A stretch of DNA of 64,000 nucleotides. Origin: Inquilinus ginsengisoli_A (GTDB lineage Bacteria; Pseudomonadota; Alphaproteobacteria; DSM-16000; Inquilinaceae). Numbering within the stretch: position 1 is the stretch's first letter; each line of letters begins with the position of its first letter. The translations under genes were made by a program, and so were the position numbers. The stretch spans positions 1 through 64,000 of the forward strand of contig NZ_JAVDPW010000012.1 in assembly GCF_031453975.1 (NCBI RefSeq), written 5' to 3'. The notes below the pieces were generated by a model that was not told the DNA's origin, did no database searches, and saw nothing but the letters and a program-made list of their open reading frames with translations. This document shows, one piece after another, positions 1 to 9,747 of this stretch.

Positions 1-81
1 CTCGTCGCCCTCACTGCCCTCATGCGCAAGCTCGTCATCATCGCCAACGCAAAACTCAGACAAGAACATCAACTGAGTTGA
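1..81 (+). CDS. IS110-family transposase, C-terminal end only (cut by window edge)
   Basis: The open frame enters from the left edge and reads 26 codons to a TGA at 79-81. It contains the segment ALMRKLVIIANAKLR. A tail of the type 'MRKLLVILNAMLR' is characteristic of IS110/IS111 (IS116/IS902) DEDD transposases. No catalytic residue lies in the window, so the family call rests on this tail alone. A 9-bp inverted repeat (CTCGTCATC at 31-39, GATGACGAG at 80-88) brackets the last codons, and a second palindrome (CATCAACT-G-AGTTGATG) covers 67-83. Subterminal inverted repeats of this kind occur in the IS1111 subgroup. Whether the element is intact cannot be seen. Confidence 0.7.
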   Translation, partial: LVALTALMRKLVIIANAKLRQEHQLS

Positions 82-130
82 TGACGAGGGAGGGTGCGGG
101 TGAGGTAACGCGAACAGAATGCCCGCCCCC

Positions 131-798
131 TCAACTGCTGTCCGGCGGCTTCCGGGTCGGTCGGCCGGTGCCGTCCCGGCCGGCGGATGGTTCGGGCGCT
201 TCGGGGGGCGGGTCGGTCAGCGCGTCGTCCGGCGACTCCGCCACCTCGTCCTCGGCGATGACGTCGTCCCAGCCTTGCGGCAGCCGGCCCGGCTCGCGGC
301 CGAGGCGGCGGCAGATGCGCCGCACGATCTCATCGATCGGCAGGGTGTCGAGCTCGACATCCGGCACCTCGGTCTCGGTCAGGCTCTCGCGCGGTGCGGC
401 GTCGGCCTTGGCACCGGCCCGGGCCGGCTTCCCGGCTTGAAGCGCCTCGGCCACGGCGCGGACGACCTGGGCCCGCCGCCGCTGCCGGCGCTCCTGCACC
501 TCGGCGGCGGCTTTTTCCGCCGCGTCCTTGCGGGTCCGGTAGGCCTCGCGGATGCGCTCGGTCATGGCGATGGTCAGGCGCACGGCGCGGGCGATGCGGG
601 CCTGCGACAGCGCGAAGTCGATCACCGGCGGCTCGAACCGGTTCCCGGCCACGATGTGCTGGCCCTCGAGCCGGCGGCGGTGCGCATGTCGATGTCGACC
701 AGCTCGCGCAGCGTGCCCAGCGCCCACACCGTCCACTCCCGGTCGGGGTCGACCGGCGGGGTCTCGGCAGGGGCGGCGTCGATCGGCGCGTTATCCAT
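131..798 (-). pseudogene. Unknown protein, reading frame broken by a one-base frameshift
   Basis: A frame starts at ATG 798 (MDNAPIDAAPAETPP) and stays protein-like up to VDIDMRT. It then degenerates, while the next frame continues as RRLEGQHIVAGNRFEPP and runs to a TGA at 131-133. The join lies near 673-681 in a GCC/GCC/GG run, where adding one base would restore a protein of about 220 residues. The rebuilt protein has a charged, probably coiled-coil middle (TRKDAAEKAAAEVQERRQRR) and an acidic, proline-rich C-terminus. I do not recognise a domain. It lies directly beside the IS110-like end, so decay after insertion is plausible, but a sequencing error in a GC run would look the same. Confidence 0.55.
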
Positions 799-970
799 GG
801 AACATATCATGAACATAATCGCGAGTTAAGGCTACCAAAGTTGTGTTCGCCTCCGGTGGAGGCGTTGCCCAGGCGCGTTTCCGGATGGCCGGGCGCACCA
901 GCTGGGCCGATCCGGACAGACGCTCCTGGTGATCTATCCGCCCCGAAAGCGGGCCACCGGCACCTGGGAA

Positions 971-998
971 GGGCTCGGGCGTAGACGCGCCCGAGCCC
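971..998 (-). terminator. Hairpin downstream of the giant RTX gene
   Basis: A perfect 11-bp inverted repeat (GGGCTCGGGCG / CGCCCGAGCCC, arms 971-981 and 988-998) with a 6-nt loop begins eight bases after the stop codon of the RTX gene. There is no clear U-tract, so its role as an intrinsic terminator is inferred from stem strength and position. Confidence 0.6.
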
Positions 999-1005
999 GC
1001 CTGGG

Positions 1006-4000
1006 CTACAGCACGAAATCCGCCGCGGTGAGGGCTTGGTCGGCGTGGACGTTGATGGCGAGATCGGCGGTGCGATCGCCATTGGTGTCGGCATAGACCA
1101 CCTGGACCGCCCCGGCCGTCACGATCCGCAATTCCCCGGCCTGGCCGGTGAAGGCCCCGGTGCCGAAGCTGAAGGCGGTGTCGCCGTTGCCGCTGTTGCC
1201 GTCCGCGTCGATCGCCGACAGGTCGATATGGTCGCCGGTCGAGAAGTCGAGGATCACATCCTTACCCGCCGACGCCACCGTGCTGTCGGCGGTGCCGGTG
1301 TAGACGAAGATGTCGTTGCCGGCCCCGCCCAGCAGCAGGTCGGCGCCGATGCCTCCCGTCAGCACATCGTCGCCGGCTCTGCCCGACAGGATGTTGGCAG
1401 TCTCGTCGCCGGTCAGATGATCTGCCTGGGCCGAGCCGGTCAGGTTCTCGATCCCGGCGAAGGTGTCACCCTGGGCATCGCCGCCCGTGCCGGTGTTCGC
1501 GGCCAGGTCGACCGTCACCCCGACCGTCGAACCGGCGTAGCTGGCGGTGTCGAGGCCGTCGCCGCCGGTCAGGCCATCCGCCCCGGCCGCGCCCTCGAGC
1601 GTGTCGTTGCCGTCGCCGCCGTCGATCTGGTCGTCGCCGGCGCCGCCATAGAGGCTGTCATCACCGGCATCGCCGAAGACGATGTCGTTGTCGGCTCCGG
1701 CATCGATCGAGTCGTTGCCGGTGCCGCCATGGATGGTGTCGATGCCGTCGCCGCCGACGAGGCGGTCGGCGCCGTCGCCGCCATCGAGGATGTCGTTGCC
1801 GTTCTCGCCGTTCATGGCATCGTCGCCGCCATTCCCGACCAGGGTGTCGTTGCCGTTCTCGCCGCCGAGGACGTTGGCGCCATTGTCGCCGGTCAGCTGG
1901 TCGTCGTTGCTGGATCCGTAAAGGTTCTCGATGCTGGTCAGCACATCGCCCTGGGCGTCGCCGCCCGTGGCGGTGTGGGCCAGCAGGTCGACCGAGACCG
2001 CGGCCGTCGAGCCCTGGTAGTTGGCGATGTCCGACCCGTCCCCGCCGTCGAGGGTGTCGGCGCCCGCGCCGCCGCGAAGCTGGTCGTCGCCGCCGCCGCC
2101 ACTCAGCGCATTGACGCCGCCGTCGCCGTACAGCCGGTCGGCGAAGCTCGACCCGACGATGTCTTCGATGCCGATCAGCGTGTCGCCCTGGGCGTCTCCG
2201 CCGGTGCCGGTTCCCGCGATGAGGTCGATGACGATCCCGGCAGACGACCCGGCGTAGTCGGCAATGTCGACGCCGATGCCGCCGTCCAGCGTGTCGGCGC
2301 CGCCGCCGCCCTGGAGCGTGTCGTCGCCGTCGCCCCCGGCCAGCACGTTCGCCCCGGCGTCGCCCGTCAGCGTGTCGGCGAAGGTCGAGCCGGTCAGGTT
2401 CTCGAAGCCGGACAGGATGTCGCCCGCGGCATCGCCGCCCGAGGCGGCGCCGTTGACCGTGACCACCACCCCGGCCGTGGATTGGGCATAGGTCACCGTG
2501 TCGACGCCATTGCCGCCCTGCAGCGCGTCAGCCCCGGCCCCGCCGTTGAGCACGTCGTCGCCGTCCGCGCCGGTGAGGGTGTTGGCCCCGGCGTCGCCGG
2601 TCAGCGTGTCGGCGAAGCCCGAGCCGATCACGATCTCGATGGTCGCAAGCGTGTCGCCCGCGGCGTCGCCGCCGGAACCGGTCCCGGTCAGCAGGTTGAC
2701 CGACACCGCCGCCGCTGAGCCCGTGTAGTCGGCGGTGTCCGTGCCGTTGCCGCCGATGAGGCTGTCGGCCCCGGCCCCGCCGTTGAGCACGTCGTCGCCG
2801 TCTCCGCCGTTCAGCACATTGGCCGCGGCGCTGCCGGTCAGCGTGTCGGCGAGGGCGGAGCCGATCAGGTTCTCGATGCTCTGCAGCGTGTCGCCCGCGG
2901 CGTCACCGCCCGTGCCGGTCCCGGTCAGCAGGTTGACCGTGACCGCATTTGCCGAGCCCGTGTAGTCGGCGGTGTCCGTACCGTTGCCGCCGATGAGGCT
3001 GTCGGCCCCGCCCCCGCCGCGGAGCACGTCGTTGCCGTCGGCGCCGGCGAGGATGTTGGCCCCGGCGTCGCCGGTCAGGGTGTCGGCAAAGTTCGAGCCG
3101 GAGAGATTCTCGATGCTGTTGAAGGTGTCGCCCTGGGCATCGCCCCCCGTGGCGGTGTTGGTGGCGAGGTTGACCGTGACGGCCGCGGACGCGATGTAGT
3201 CGGCCGTGTCGCTGCCGAGCCCGCCGATCAGGGTGTCCGCGCCGCCGCGGCCCGCCAGCACGTCGTCGCCGGCGCCGCCATCCAGGACATTCGCCCCGGC
3301 CTCGCCATTGATCGTGTCGGCGAAGGCCGAGCCGATGATGTTCTCGATGCTGCTGAAGCTGTCGCCCTGGGCATCGCCGCCGGTCGCGGTGTTGGACGAG
3401 AGGCTGAGACTGACGCCCGCGGCGGAGGCGGCATAGGAGGCGGTGTCGGTGCCGTTGCCGCCCTGCAGCGTGTCGGCACCGCCGCCACCCTGGAGCGTGT
3501 CGTCGCCGTCGCCCCCGGCCAGGACATTGGCCCCGCCGTCGCCGGTTAGGGTGTCGGCGAGGGCCGAGCCGGTCAGGTTCTCGATCCCGGACAGGATGTC
3601 GCCCGCGGCATCGCCGCCCGAGGCGGCGCCGTTGACCGTGACCACGACCGCGGCGGCCGAGGCGGCATAGGAGGCGGTGTCGCTGCCGTTGCCGCCCTGC
3701 AGCACATCGGCGCCGCCGCGGCCCTGGAGCGTGTCGTTGCCGTCGCCGCCGTCCAGGACATTGACCCCGGCGTCGCCGGTCAGCGTGTCGGCGAAGGCTG
3801 AGCCGATCAGGTTCTCGATGCCGGTCAGGGTGTCGCCCGCGGCGTCGCCGCCCGAGCCGGCGCCGTTGACCGTGACCACGACCGCGGCGGCCGAGGCGGC
3901 GTAGGAGGCGGTGTCGCTGCCAGCGCCGCCGATCAGCGCGTCGGCCCCGGCGCCGCCCTGGAGCACGTCGTCGCCGTTGCCGCCGTCGAGGGTGTTGGCC

Positions 4001-7000
4001 CCGGCATTGCCGGTCAGGACGTCGGCGAGGTTCGAGCCGGTGAGGTTCTCGATGCCGGCCAGCGTGTCGCCCTGGGCATCGCCGCCCGCGCCGGTGCCGG
4101 TTGCGAGGTTGACCGTGACGCCTGCGGCGGAAGCGACATAGTTGGCCGTATCGACGCCGGCTCCGCCCTGCAGGGAGTCCGCGCCGGCACGGCCCGAGAG
4201 CGTGTCGTCGCCGGCGCCGCCGTCCAGGGCATTCGCCCCTGCATCGCCGCTGATCGTGTCGGCGAAGGCTGAGCCGATGACGTTCTCGATGCTGCTGAAG
4301 CTGTCGCCCGCGGCATCGCCGCCCGAGGTGGTGCCGGTCGTGAGGCTGAGCGAGACCGCGGCGGCCGAGGCGGCATAGGAGGCGGTGTCGCTGCCGTTGC
4401 CGCCCTGCAGCGTGTCGGCGCCGCCGAGGCCCTGGAGGGTGTCGTTGCCGTCGCCGCCGGCCAGGATGTTGGTCGCGGCGCTGCCGCTCAGCGTGTCGGC
4501 GAAGGCCGAGCCGATGAGGTTCTCGATGGCCGTCAGCACGTCGCCCTGGGCGTCGCCGCCCGTGCCGGTCCCGTTCAGCAGGTTGACCACGACCGCGGCG
4601 GCCGAGGCGGCATAGGAGGCGGTGTCGGTGCCGTTGCCGCCCTGCAGCACGTCGGCGCCGCCGAGGCCCTGGAGCGTGTCGTTGCCGTCGCCGCCGGTCA
4701 GGAAGTTGGTCGCGGCGCTGCCGCTCAGCGTGTCGGCGAAGGCCGAGCCGACCAGGGTCTCGATGCCGGTCAGGGTGTCGCCCTGGGCGTCGCCGCCCGC
4801 GCCGGTCCCGGTCAGCAGGTTGACCACGACCGCGGCCGCAGAGGCGGCGTAGGAGGCGGTGTCGCTGCCGTTGCCACCCTGCAGCACGTCGGCCCCGGCG
4901 CCGCCCTGGAGCGTGTCGTTGCCGTCGCCCCCGGCCAGGACATTCACCCCGGCGTCGCCGGTCAGCGTGTCGTTCAGGGCCGATCCGGTCAGGTTCTCGA
5001 TGCCGGTCATGGTGTCGCCCGCGGCGTCGCCGCCCGAGGCGGCGCCGTTGACCGTGACCACGACCGCGGCGCTGGACCCGGCGTAGCTGGCCGTGTCGGT
5101 GCCGGCGCCACCGGTCAGCGTGTCGGCCCCGGCGCCACCCTGGAGCACGTCGTCGCCGGCTCGGCCGGTCAGCGCATTGGCCGCGGCGCTGCCGATCAGC
5201 GTGTCGTTGAGGTCCGAGCCGATGACGTTCTCGATCGCCGTCAGCGTGTCGCCCTGGGCGTCGCCACCCGTGCCGGTCCCGGTCAGCAGGCTGACCGTGA
5301 CGCCCGCGGCCGAGGCGACGTAGTAGGCCGTGTCGATGCCCGTGCCGCCATCCAGCGCGTCCGCCCCGGCGCCGCCGACGAGCGCGTCGTCCCCGCCGGC
5401 GCCGGAGAGGGCGTTGGTCCCGGCAGTGCCGGTCAGGACGTCGGCGAAGTTCGAGCCGGAGAGATTCTCGATGCTGTCGAAGCTGTCGCCTGCCGCATCG
5501 CCGCCGCTCACGGCGGTGTTGGCAAGGTTGACCCCGACGCCCGCGGCGGAGGCGGTGTAGTCGGCCGTGTCGCTGCCGGCCCCGCCGATCAGGGTGTCCG
5601 CACCGGCGCGGCCCGCCAGCACGTCGTCACCGGCGCCGCCATCCAGGACATTCGCCCCGGCGTTGCCGTCGATCGCGTCGGCGAAGGCCGAGCCGATGAC
5701 GTTCTCGATGCTGCTGAAGCTGTCGCCCGCGGCGTCGCCGCCGGTCGCGATGTTGGTCGAGAGGCTGAGAGTGACGGCCGCGGCTGATGCGGCATAGGAG
5801 GCGGTGTCGGTGCCGTTGCCGCCCTGCAGCGTGTCGGCGCCGCCGCGGCCCTGGAGCGTGTCATTGCCGTCGGACCCGGACAGGACGTTGGCCCCGGCAT
5901 CCCCGGTCAGCGTGTCGGCGAAGGCCGAGCCGATGAGCCTCTCGATGCCGGCCAGCGTGTCGCCCTGGGCATCGCCGCCCGTGCCGGTGCCGTTGACCGT
6001 GACCACGACCGCGGCCGCCGAGTCGAGGTAGGAGACGATGTCGCTGCCGTTGCCGCCCTGCAGCGTGTCGGCGCCGCCGAGGCCGATGAGCGTGTCGTCG
6101 CCGTCGCCGCCGTCGAGCACATTGGCCCCGGCATCGCCGGTCAGCGAGTCGGCGAGGGCCGAGCCGGTCAGGTTCTCGATGCCGGACAGGATGTCGCCCG
6201 CGGCGTCGCCAAACGAGGCGGCGCCGTTGACCGTGACCACGACCACGGTCGCCGAGGCGGCGTAGCTCGCCGTGTCGGTGCCGGCGCCGCCGGTCAGCGT
6301 GTCGGCCCCGGCGCCGCCCTGGAGCACGTCGTTGCCGTTGCCGCCGTTCAGCACATTGGCCGCGGCGCTGCCGGTCAGAGTGTCGTTGAGGGCCGAGCCG
6401 ATGAGGTTCTCGATGGCCGCCAGCGTGTCGCCCTGGGCATCGCCGCCCGCGCCGGTGCCGGTCAACAGGTTGACGGTGACGCCCGCGGCCGCGGCGGCGT
6501 AGGTCGCCGTGTCGGTGCCCGCGCCGCCATTCAGCGCGTCGGCCCCGGCGCCGCCATTGAGCACATCGTCGCCGCCGGCGCCGGAGAGGGCGTTGGCCCC
6601 GGCATCGCCGGTCAGGGTGTCGGCGAGGTTCGAGCCGGAGACGTTCTCAATGCTGCTGAAGGTGTCGCCGGTCGCATCGCCCCCCGCGGCGGTGCTGGTC
6701 GCGAGGTTGACCGTGACGCCCGCGGCGGACGCGACATAGTCGAGCGTGTCGCTGCCGGTCCCGCCTTGCAGGTCGTCGGCGCCGCCGCGTCCCGACAGCA
6801 CGTCGTCCCCGGCGCCGCCGATCAGGACATTCACCCCGGCGCTGCCGTTGATCTGGTCGGCGAAGGCCGAGCCGGTGATGTTCTCGATGCCGCTGAAGCT
6901 GTCGCCCTGGGCGTCGCCGCCCGTCGCGGTGTTGGTCGAGAGGCTGACCGTGATGCCCGCGGCGGAGGTGGCATAGGTCACCGTGTCGATGCCGTTGCCG

Positions 7001-9411
7001 CCAATCAGCGTGTCGGCCCCGGCGCCGCCGTTGAGCAGGTCGTTCCCGTCGACGCCGTCGAGGATGTTGGCCCCGGCATTGCCGGTCAGGCTGTCGGCCT
7101 GGTTCGAGCCCGAGAGATTCTCGATGCTGTCGAAGGTGTCGCCGGCGGCATCGCCCCCCGCGGCGGTGTTGGTGGCGAGGTTGATCGTGACGCTGCCGGT
7201 CGCGATGTAATAGGCCGTGTCGCTGCCGGCCCCGCCGCGCAGGACGTCCGCGCCGCCGCGGCCCGCCAGCTGGTCGTCGCCGTCACCGCCATCCAGGACG
7301 TTCACCCCGGCACTGCCATTGATGTTGTCGGCGTGGGCCGAGCCGAGGATGTTCTCGATGCTGTTGAAGCTGTCGCCCTCGGCGTCGCCGCCCGTCGCGG
7401 TGTTGGACGAGAGGCTGAGATTGACGCCTGCGGCGGATGCGGAATAGGAGGCGGTGTCGGTGCCGGTTCCGCCTATCAGGGTGTCGGCGCCGCCGCGGCC
7501 TGCCAGCAGGTCGTCCCCGGCGCCGCCATTCAGGACATTCGCCCCGGCCTCACCGTTGATCGCGTCGGCGAAGGCCGAGCCGATGACGTTCTCGATGCTG
7601 CTGAAGCTGTCGCCCGCAGCGTCGCCGCCCGACGTGGTGCCGGTCGTGAGGCTGAGACTGACGCCTGCGGCCGAGGCGGCGTAGGAGGCGGTGTCGGTGC
7701 CGGCACCGCCCTGCAGCGAGTCGGCGCCGCCGAGGCCCTGGAGCGTGTCGTTGCCGTTGCCCCCGGCCAGGGTGTTGGCACCGGCATTGCCGGTCAGCGT
7801 GTCATTGAGGGCCGAGCCGGTCAGGTTCTCGATGGCGATCAGGGTGTCGCCCGCGGCATCGCCGCCCGAGGCGGCGCCGTTGACCGTGACCACGACCGCG
7901 GCCGCCGAGGCGGCGTAGGAGGCGGTGTCGCTGCCGTTGCCGCCGTCAAGCGTATCGGCGCCGCCGCGGCCCTGGAGCGTGTCGTTGCCGTCGCCGCCGG
8001 CCAGCACATTCACCCCGGCATCGCCGGTCAGCGTGTCGTTCTGGGTCGAGCCGGTCAGGTTCTCGATGCCGGTCAGGATGTCGCCCTCGGCATCGCCGCC
8101 GGAGCCGGTGCCGGTGGTCAGGTTGACCGTCACCGCGGCGGAGGAGAAGCTGTAGCTCGCCCTGTCGATGCCGGCGCCGCCATCCAGCGTGTCGGCGCCG
8201 GCGCCGCCCTGGAACACGTCGTCGCCGTTGCCGCCGGTCAGCACATTGGCCCCGGCGCCGCCCCCCAGCACATCGTTGAAGGCCGAACCGATGACGTTCT
8301 CGATCGAGATCAGCGAATCGCCCTGGGCGAAGCCGCCGGTGTTGACGTTGGTCAGCAGGTTGATGTTCACCGCCGCGGTGGACGCGGCATAGGTCACGGT
8401 GTCGACGCTGAAGCTGCCGTTCAGCACGTCGGCCCCGGCACCACCGTCGAGCAGGTCGTTGCCGCCGCCGCCATTGAGGTTGTTGGCCCCGGCGTCGCCG
8501 GTCAGGATGTCGGCCTGGCCGGAGCCGACGACGTTTTCGATGCTGGTGAAGGTGTCGCCCGTGGCCTCGCCGCCGGACGCGGTCGAGGTGGCCAGGTTGA
8601 TGGTCACCGCGACGGTGGAGCCGCCATAGGCGATGGTGTCGATGCCGCTGCCGCCGTTCAGCGCGTCGCCGAGCACGCCGCCTTCGAGAACGTCGTTGCC
8701 GGCCCCGCCGTTCAGCGTGTCGGTGCCGGTGCCGCCGATGCCGGCGAAATTGTCGCCGTAGAGCGAGTCGTTGCCGTCGAGGCCGTTGAGCGTGTCGTTG
8801 CCGTTGCCCCCGGCCAGGATGCTGTTGACGGTCTGGTTGGCGGTCAGGTTGTCGTTGAGGCCCGAGCCGAAGACCCACTCGATGCCGGAGAGGGTGGCCC
8901 CCCCGGTCCCGGTCCCGATCACGGTCCCGGCGGCCAGGTTGACGGTGAGGGCGGCGCCCCAGACGCGGCCGTCGAAGATGTCGGCGCTGCCGGCGCCGCC
9001 GTCCAGGATGTCGCCGCCGCCGCTGAGCTGGATGTAGTCGTTGCCGGCGCCGCCGCTGATCACGTTGTGGCCGCTGTCGCCGGCCAGCTGGTCGTCGAAG
9101 GCGCTGCCGATCAGGTTCTCGAAGCCGCTCATGGTGTCGCCCTGGGCCTCGCCCCCTCCGGCGGCGGCGTTCAGGGCCACCGCGACGCCCGAGGTGGCGT
9201 TGGCGTAGGTCAGCGTGTCGATGCCGGCGCCGCCGTTCATGGCGTCGGCGCCCGCGCCGCCCCAGATGATGTCGTTGCCGCCGAGGCCGCTGAGCGTGTC
9301 GTTGCCGGCGCCGCCATTGATGATGTCGATGCCGTCGGGGTTGGCCGCGTCGCCCGGATTGGTGCCGGTGAGGGTGTCGTTGCCGGCGGTGCCGTTGAGG
9401 GTCTGGGTCAC
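1006..9411 (-). CDS. Giant RTX (hemolysin-type calcium-binding repeat) secreted protein, 2801 aa
   Basis: This is a very large glycine/aspartate-rich protein, probably a calcium-folded extracellular adhesin or surface-layer protein exported by a type I system. I place the start at GTG 9411, because AGGAGG lies seven bases upstream and the protein then begins VTQTLNGTAGNDTLTG; the in-frame ATG at 9636 has no such support. Nonapeptide motifs (GGxGxDxLx) run through the whole protein. By my count there are 32 units of about 78-79 residues, each pairing a beta-type segment (SYAASAAAVVVTVNG..), a linker of the form GDxxxxIENLxGS, and two or three RTX nonapeptides. The last 100 or so residues form a serralysin-type C-terminal module (DVILDFSTGDHIDLSAIDAD) ending in TAADFVL, an acidic-hydrophobic tail typical of type I secretion signals. 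No N-terminal signal peptide or enzymatic domain is visible. ABC exporter and TolC partners are not in the window. Confidence 0.9.
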   Translation of the reverse strand: MTQTLNGTAGNDTLTGTNPGDAANPDGIDIINGGAGNDTLSGLGGNDIIWGGAGADAMNGGAGIDTLTYANATSGVAVALNAAAGGGEAQGDTMSGFENLIGSAFDDQLAGDSGHNVISGGAGNDYIQLSGGGDILDGGAGSADIFDGRVWGAALTVNLAAGTVIGTGTGGATLSGIEWVFGSGLNDNLTANQTVNSILAGGNGNDTLNGLDGNDSLYGDNFAGIGGTGTDTLNGGAGNDVLEGGVLGDALNGGSGIDTIAYGGSTVAVTINLATSTASGGEATGDTFTSIENVVGSGQADILTGDAGANNLNGGGGNDLLDGGAGADVLNGSFSVDTVTYAASTAAVNINLLTNVNTGGFAQGDSLISIENVIGSAFNDVLGGGAGANVLTGGNGDDVFQGGAGADTLDGGAGIDRASYSFSSAAVTVNLTTGTGSGGDAEGDILTGIENLTGSTQNDTLTGDAGVNVLAGGDGNDTLQGRGGADTLDGGNGSDTASYAASAAAVVVTVNGAASGGDAAGDTLIAIENLTGSALNDTLTGNAGANTLAGGNGNDTLQGLGGADSLQGGAGTDTASYAASAAGVSLSLTTGTTSGGDAAGDSFSSIENVIGSAFADAINGEAGANVLNGGAGDDLLAGRGGADTLIGGTGTDTASYSASAAGVNLSLSSNTATGGDAEGDSFNSIENILGSAHADNINGSAGVNVLDGGDGDDQLAGRGGADVLRGGAGSDTAYYIATGSVTINLATNTAAGGDAAGDTFDSIENLSGSNQADSLTGNAGANILDGVDGNDLLNGGAGADTLIGGNGIDTVTYATSAAGITVSLSTNTATGGDAQGDSFSGIENITGSAFADQINGSAGVNVLIGGAGDDVLSGRGGADDLQGGTGSDTLDYVASAAGVTVNLATSTAAGGDATGDTFSSIENVSGSNLADTLTGDAGANALSGAGGDDVLNGGAGADALNGGAGTDTATYAAAAAGVTVNLLTGTGAGGDAQGDTLAAIENLIGSALNDTLTGSAAANVLNGGNGNDVLQGGAGADTLTGGAGTDTASYAASATVVVVTVNGAASFGDAAGDILSGIENLTGSALADSLTGDAGANVLDGGDGDDTLIGLGGADTLQGGNGSDIVSYLDSAAAVVVTVNGTGTGGDAQGDTLAGIERLIGSAFADTLTGDAGANVLSGSDGNDTLQGRGGADTLQGGNGTDTASYAASAAAVTLSLSTNIATGGDAAGDSFSSIENVIGSAFADAIDGNAGANVLDGGAGDDVLAGRAGADTLIGGAGSDTADYTASAAGVGVNLANTAVSGGDAAGDSFDSIENLSGSNFADVLTGTAGTNALSGAGGDDALVGGAGADALDGGTGIDTAYYVASAAGVTVSLLTGTGTGGDAQGDTLTAIENVIGSDLNDTLIGSAAANALTGRAGDDVLQGGAGADTLTGGAGTDTASYAGSSAAVVVTVNGAASGGDAAGDTMTGIENLTGSALNDTLTGDAGVNVLAGGDGNDTLQGGAGADVLQGGNGSDTASYAASAAAVVVNLLTGTGAGGDAQGDTLTGIETLVGSAFADTLSGSAATNFLTGGDGNDTLQGLGGADVLQGGNGTDTASYAASAAAVVVNLLNGTGTGGDAQGDVLTAIENLIGSAFADTLSGSAATNILAGGDGNDTLQGLGGADTLQGGNGSDTASYAASAAAVSLSLTTGTTSGGDAAGDSFSSIENVIGSAFADTISGDAGANALDGGAGDDTLSGRAGADSLQGGAGVDTANYVASAAGVTVNLATGTGAGGDAQGDTLAGIENLTGSNLADVLTGNAGANTLDGGNGDDVLQGGAGADALIGGAGSDTASYAASAAAVVVTVNGAGSGGDAAGDTLTGIENLIGSAFADTLTGDAGVNVLDGGDGNDTLQGRGGADVLQGGNGSDTASYAASAAAVVVTVNGAASGGDAAGDILSGIENLTGSALADTLTGDGGANVLAGGDGDDTLQGGGGADTLQGGNGTDTASYAASAAGVSLSLSSNTATGGDAQGDSFSSIENIIGSAFADTINGEAGANVLDGGAGDDVLAGRGGADTLIGGLGSDTADYIASAAVTVNLATNTATGGDAQGDTFNSIENLSGSNFADTLTGDAGANILAGADGNDVLRGGGGADSLIGGNGTDTADYTGSANAVTVNLLTGTGTGGDAAGDTLQSIENLIGSALADTLTGSAAANVLNGGDGDDVLNGGAGADSLIGGNGTDTADYTGSAAAVSVNLLTGTGSGGDAAGDTLATIEIVIGSGFADTLTGDAGANTLTGADGDDVLNGGAGADALQGGNGVDTVTYAQSTAGVVVTVNGAASGGDAAGDILSGFENLTGSTFADTLTGDAGANVLAGGDGDDTLQGGGGADTLDGGIGVDIADYAGSSAGIVIDLIAGTGTGGDAQGDTLIGIEDIVGSSFADRLYGDGGVNALSGGGGDDQLRGGAGADTLDGGDGSDIANYQGSTAAVSVDLLAHTATGGDAQGDVLTSIENLYGSSNDDQLTGDNGANVLGGENGNDTLVGNGGDDAMNGENGNDILDGGDGADRLVGGDGIDTIHGGTGNDSIDAGADNDIVFGDAGDDSLYGGAGDDQIDGGDGNDTLEGAAGADGLTGGDGLDTASYAGSTVGVTVDLAANTGTGGDAQGDTFAGIENLTGSAQADHLTGDETANILSGRAGDDVLTGGIGADLLLGGAGNDIFVYTGTADSTVASAGKDVILDFSTGDHIDLSAIDADGNSGNGDTAFSFGTGAFTGQAGELRIVTAGAVQVVYADTNGDRTADLAINVHADQALTAADFVL
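1440..9136 (-). repeat. Tandem array of 32 units of about 234/237 bp inside the RTX gene
   Basis: The IENLxGS-type linker recurs every 78 or 79 codons from about 9136 down to about 1440. Neighbouring units differ mostly at synonymous or conservative positions. Four unit types recur in the order A (FSSIENVIGSAFAD), B (FDSIENLSGSNFAD), C (LxAIENLIGSALND followed by TGSAAAN) and D (LSGIENLTGSALAD). This suggests expansion in blocks of four to six units. The array can recombine and is a hazard for short-read assembly. Confidence 0.9.
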
Positions 9412-9747
9412 GGTTCGGCCTCCTGCGTCGGGCGCCGCCGATCCTGGGAACCGGCCGAGCCGTGAAATGCGGCCCGTTCGCACGAGGCCTGAAAATAGAA
9501 ATGATTTATCAGAAGTCCGACATAGCCCGTTAGGTAAAATTCCGCAATCCCGGGATCCGCTCGCCATGTGGAGCGCCGACAGCGTCACCGTCCGCAATTG
9601 GGGGGCTGCGCCGCACGCATGCTGTCGCCCGGGCATGAAGCCGCCACAGCGCGAAATCCGCCGCGGTGGGACTCCGGGTGCGATGGCCGTAGGGCGTCCC
9701 GGCCGTCCGCCGTCCCGCGGCGTCGGCCAGGGTTCGCCGCTGGGGGC
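9412..9747. promoter_or_regulatory. Leader of the giant RTX gene; no gene seen
   Basis: This 336-base stretch lies between the RTX start and the end of the neighbouring dehydrogenase gene. Its only notable feature is a local drop in GC at about 9495-9545, where the RTX promoter most likely lies. The AGGAGG ribosome site for the GTG start is at about 9419-9424. I could not pick a convincing -35/-10 pair, and no protein-like frame or hairpin repeat stands out. Confidence 0.35.

Noticed and set aside
2264..8629. Regular 234/237-bp spaced repeats as a possible CRISPR or satellite array
   Set aside because: The period is three times 78 or 79, the repeats code in one frame on the minus strand, and there are no short palindromic repeats with unique spacers. 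It is a protein repeat.
6766..9465. 899-codon open frame opposite the giant RTX gene
   Set aside because: It is a shadow of a highly repetitive GC-rich gene. Its translation is a periodic Val/Ala/Gly string following the repeat unit, with no recognisable domain and no ribosome site. The same applies to the open frames at 1036-2718 and 40905-43400.
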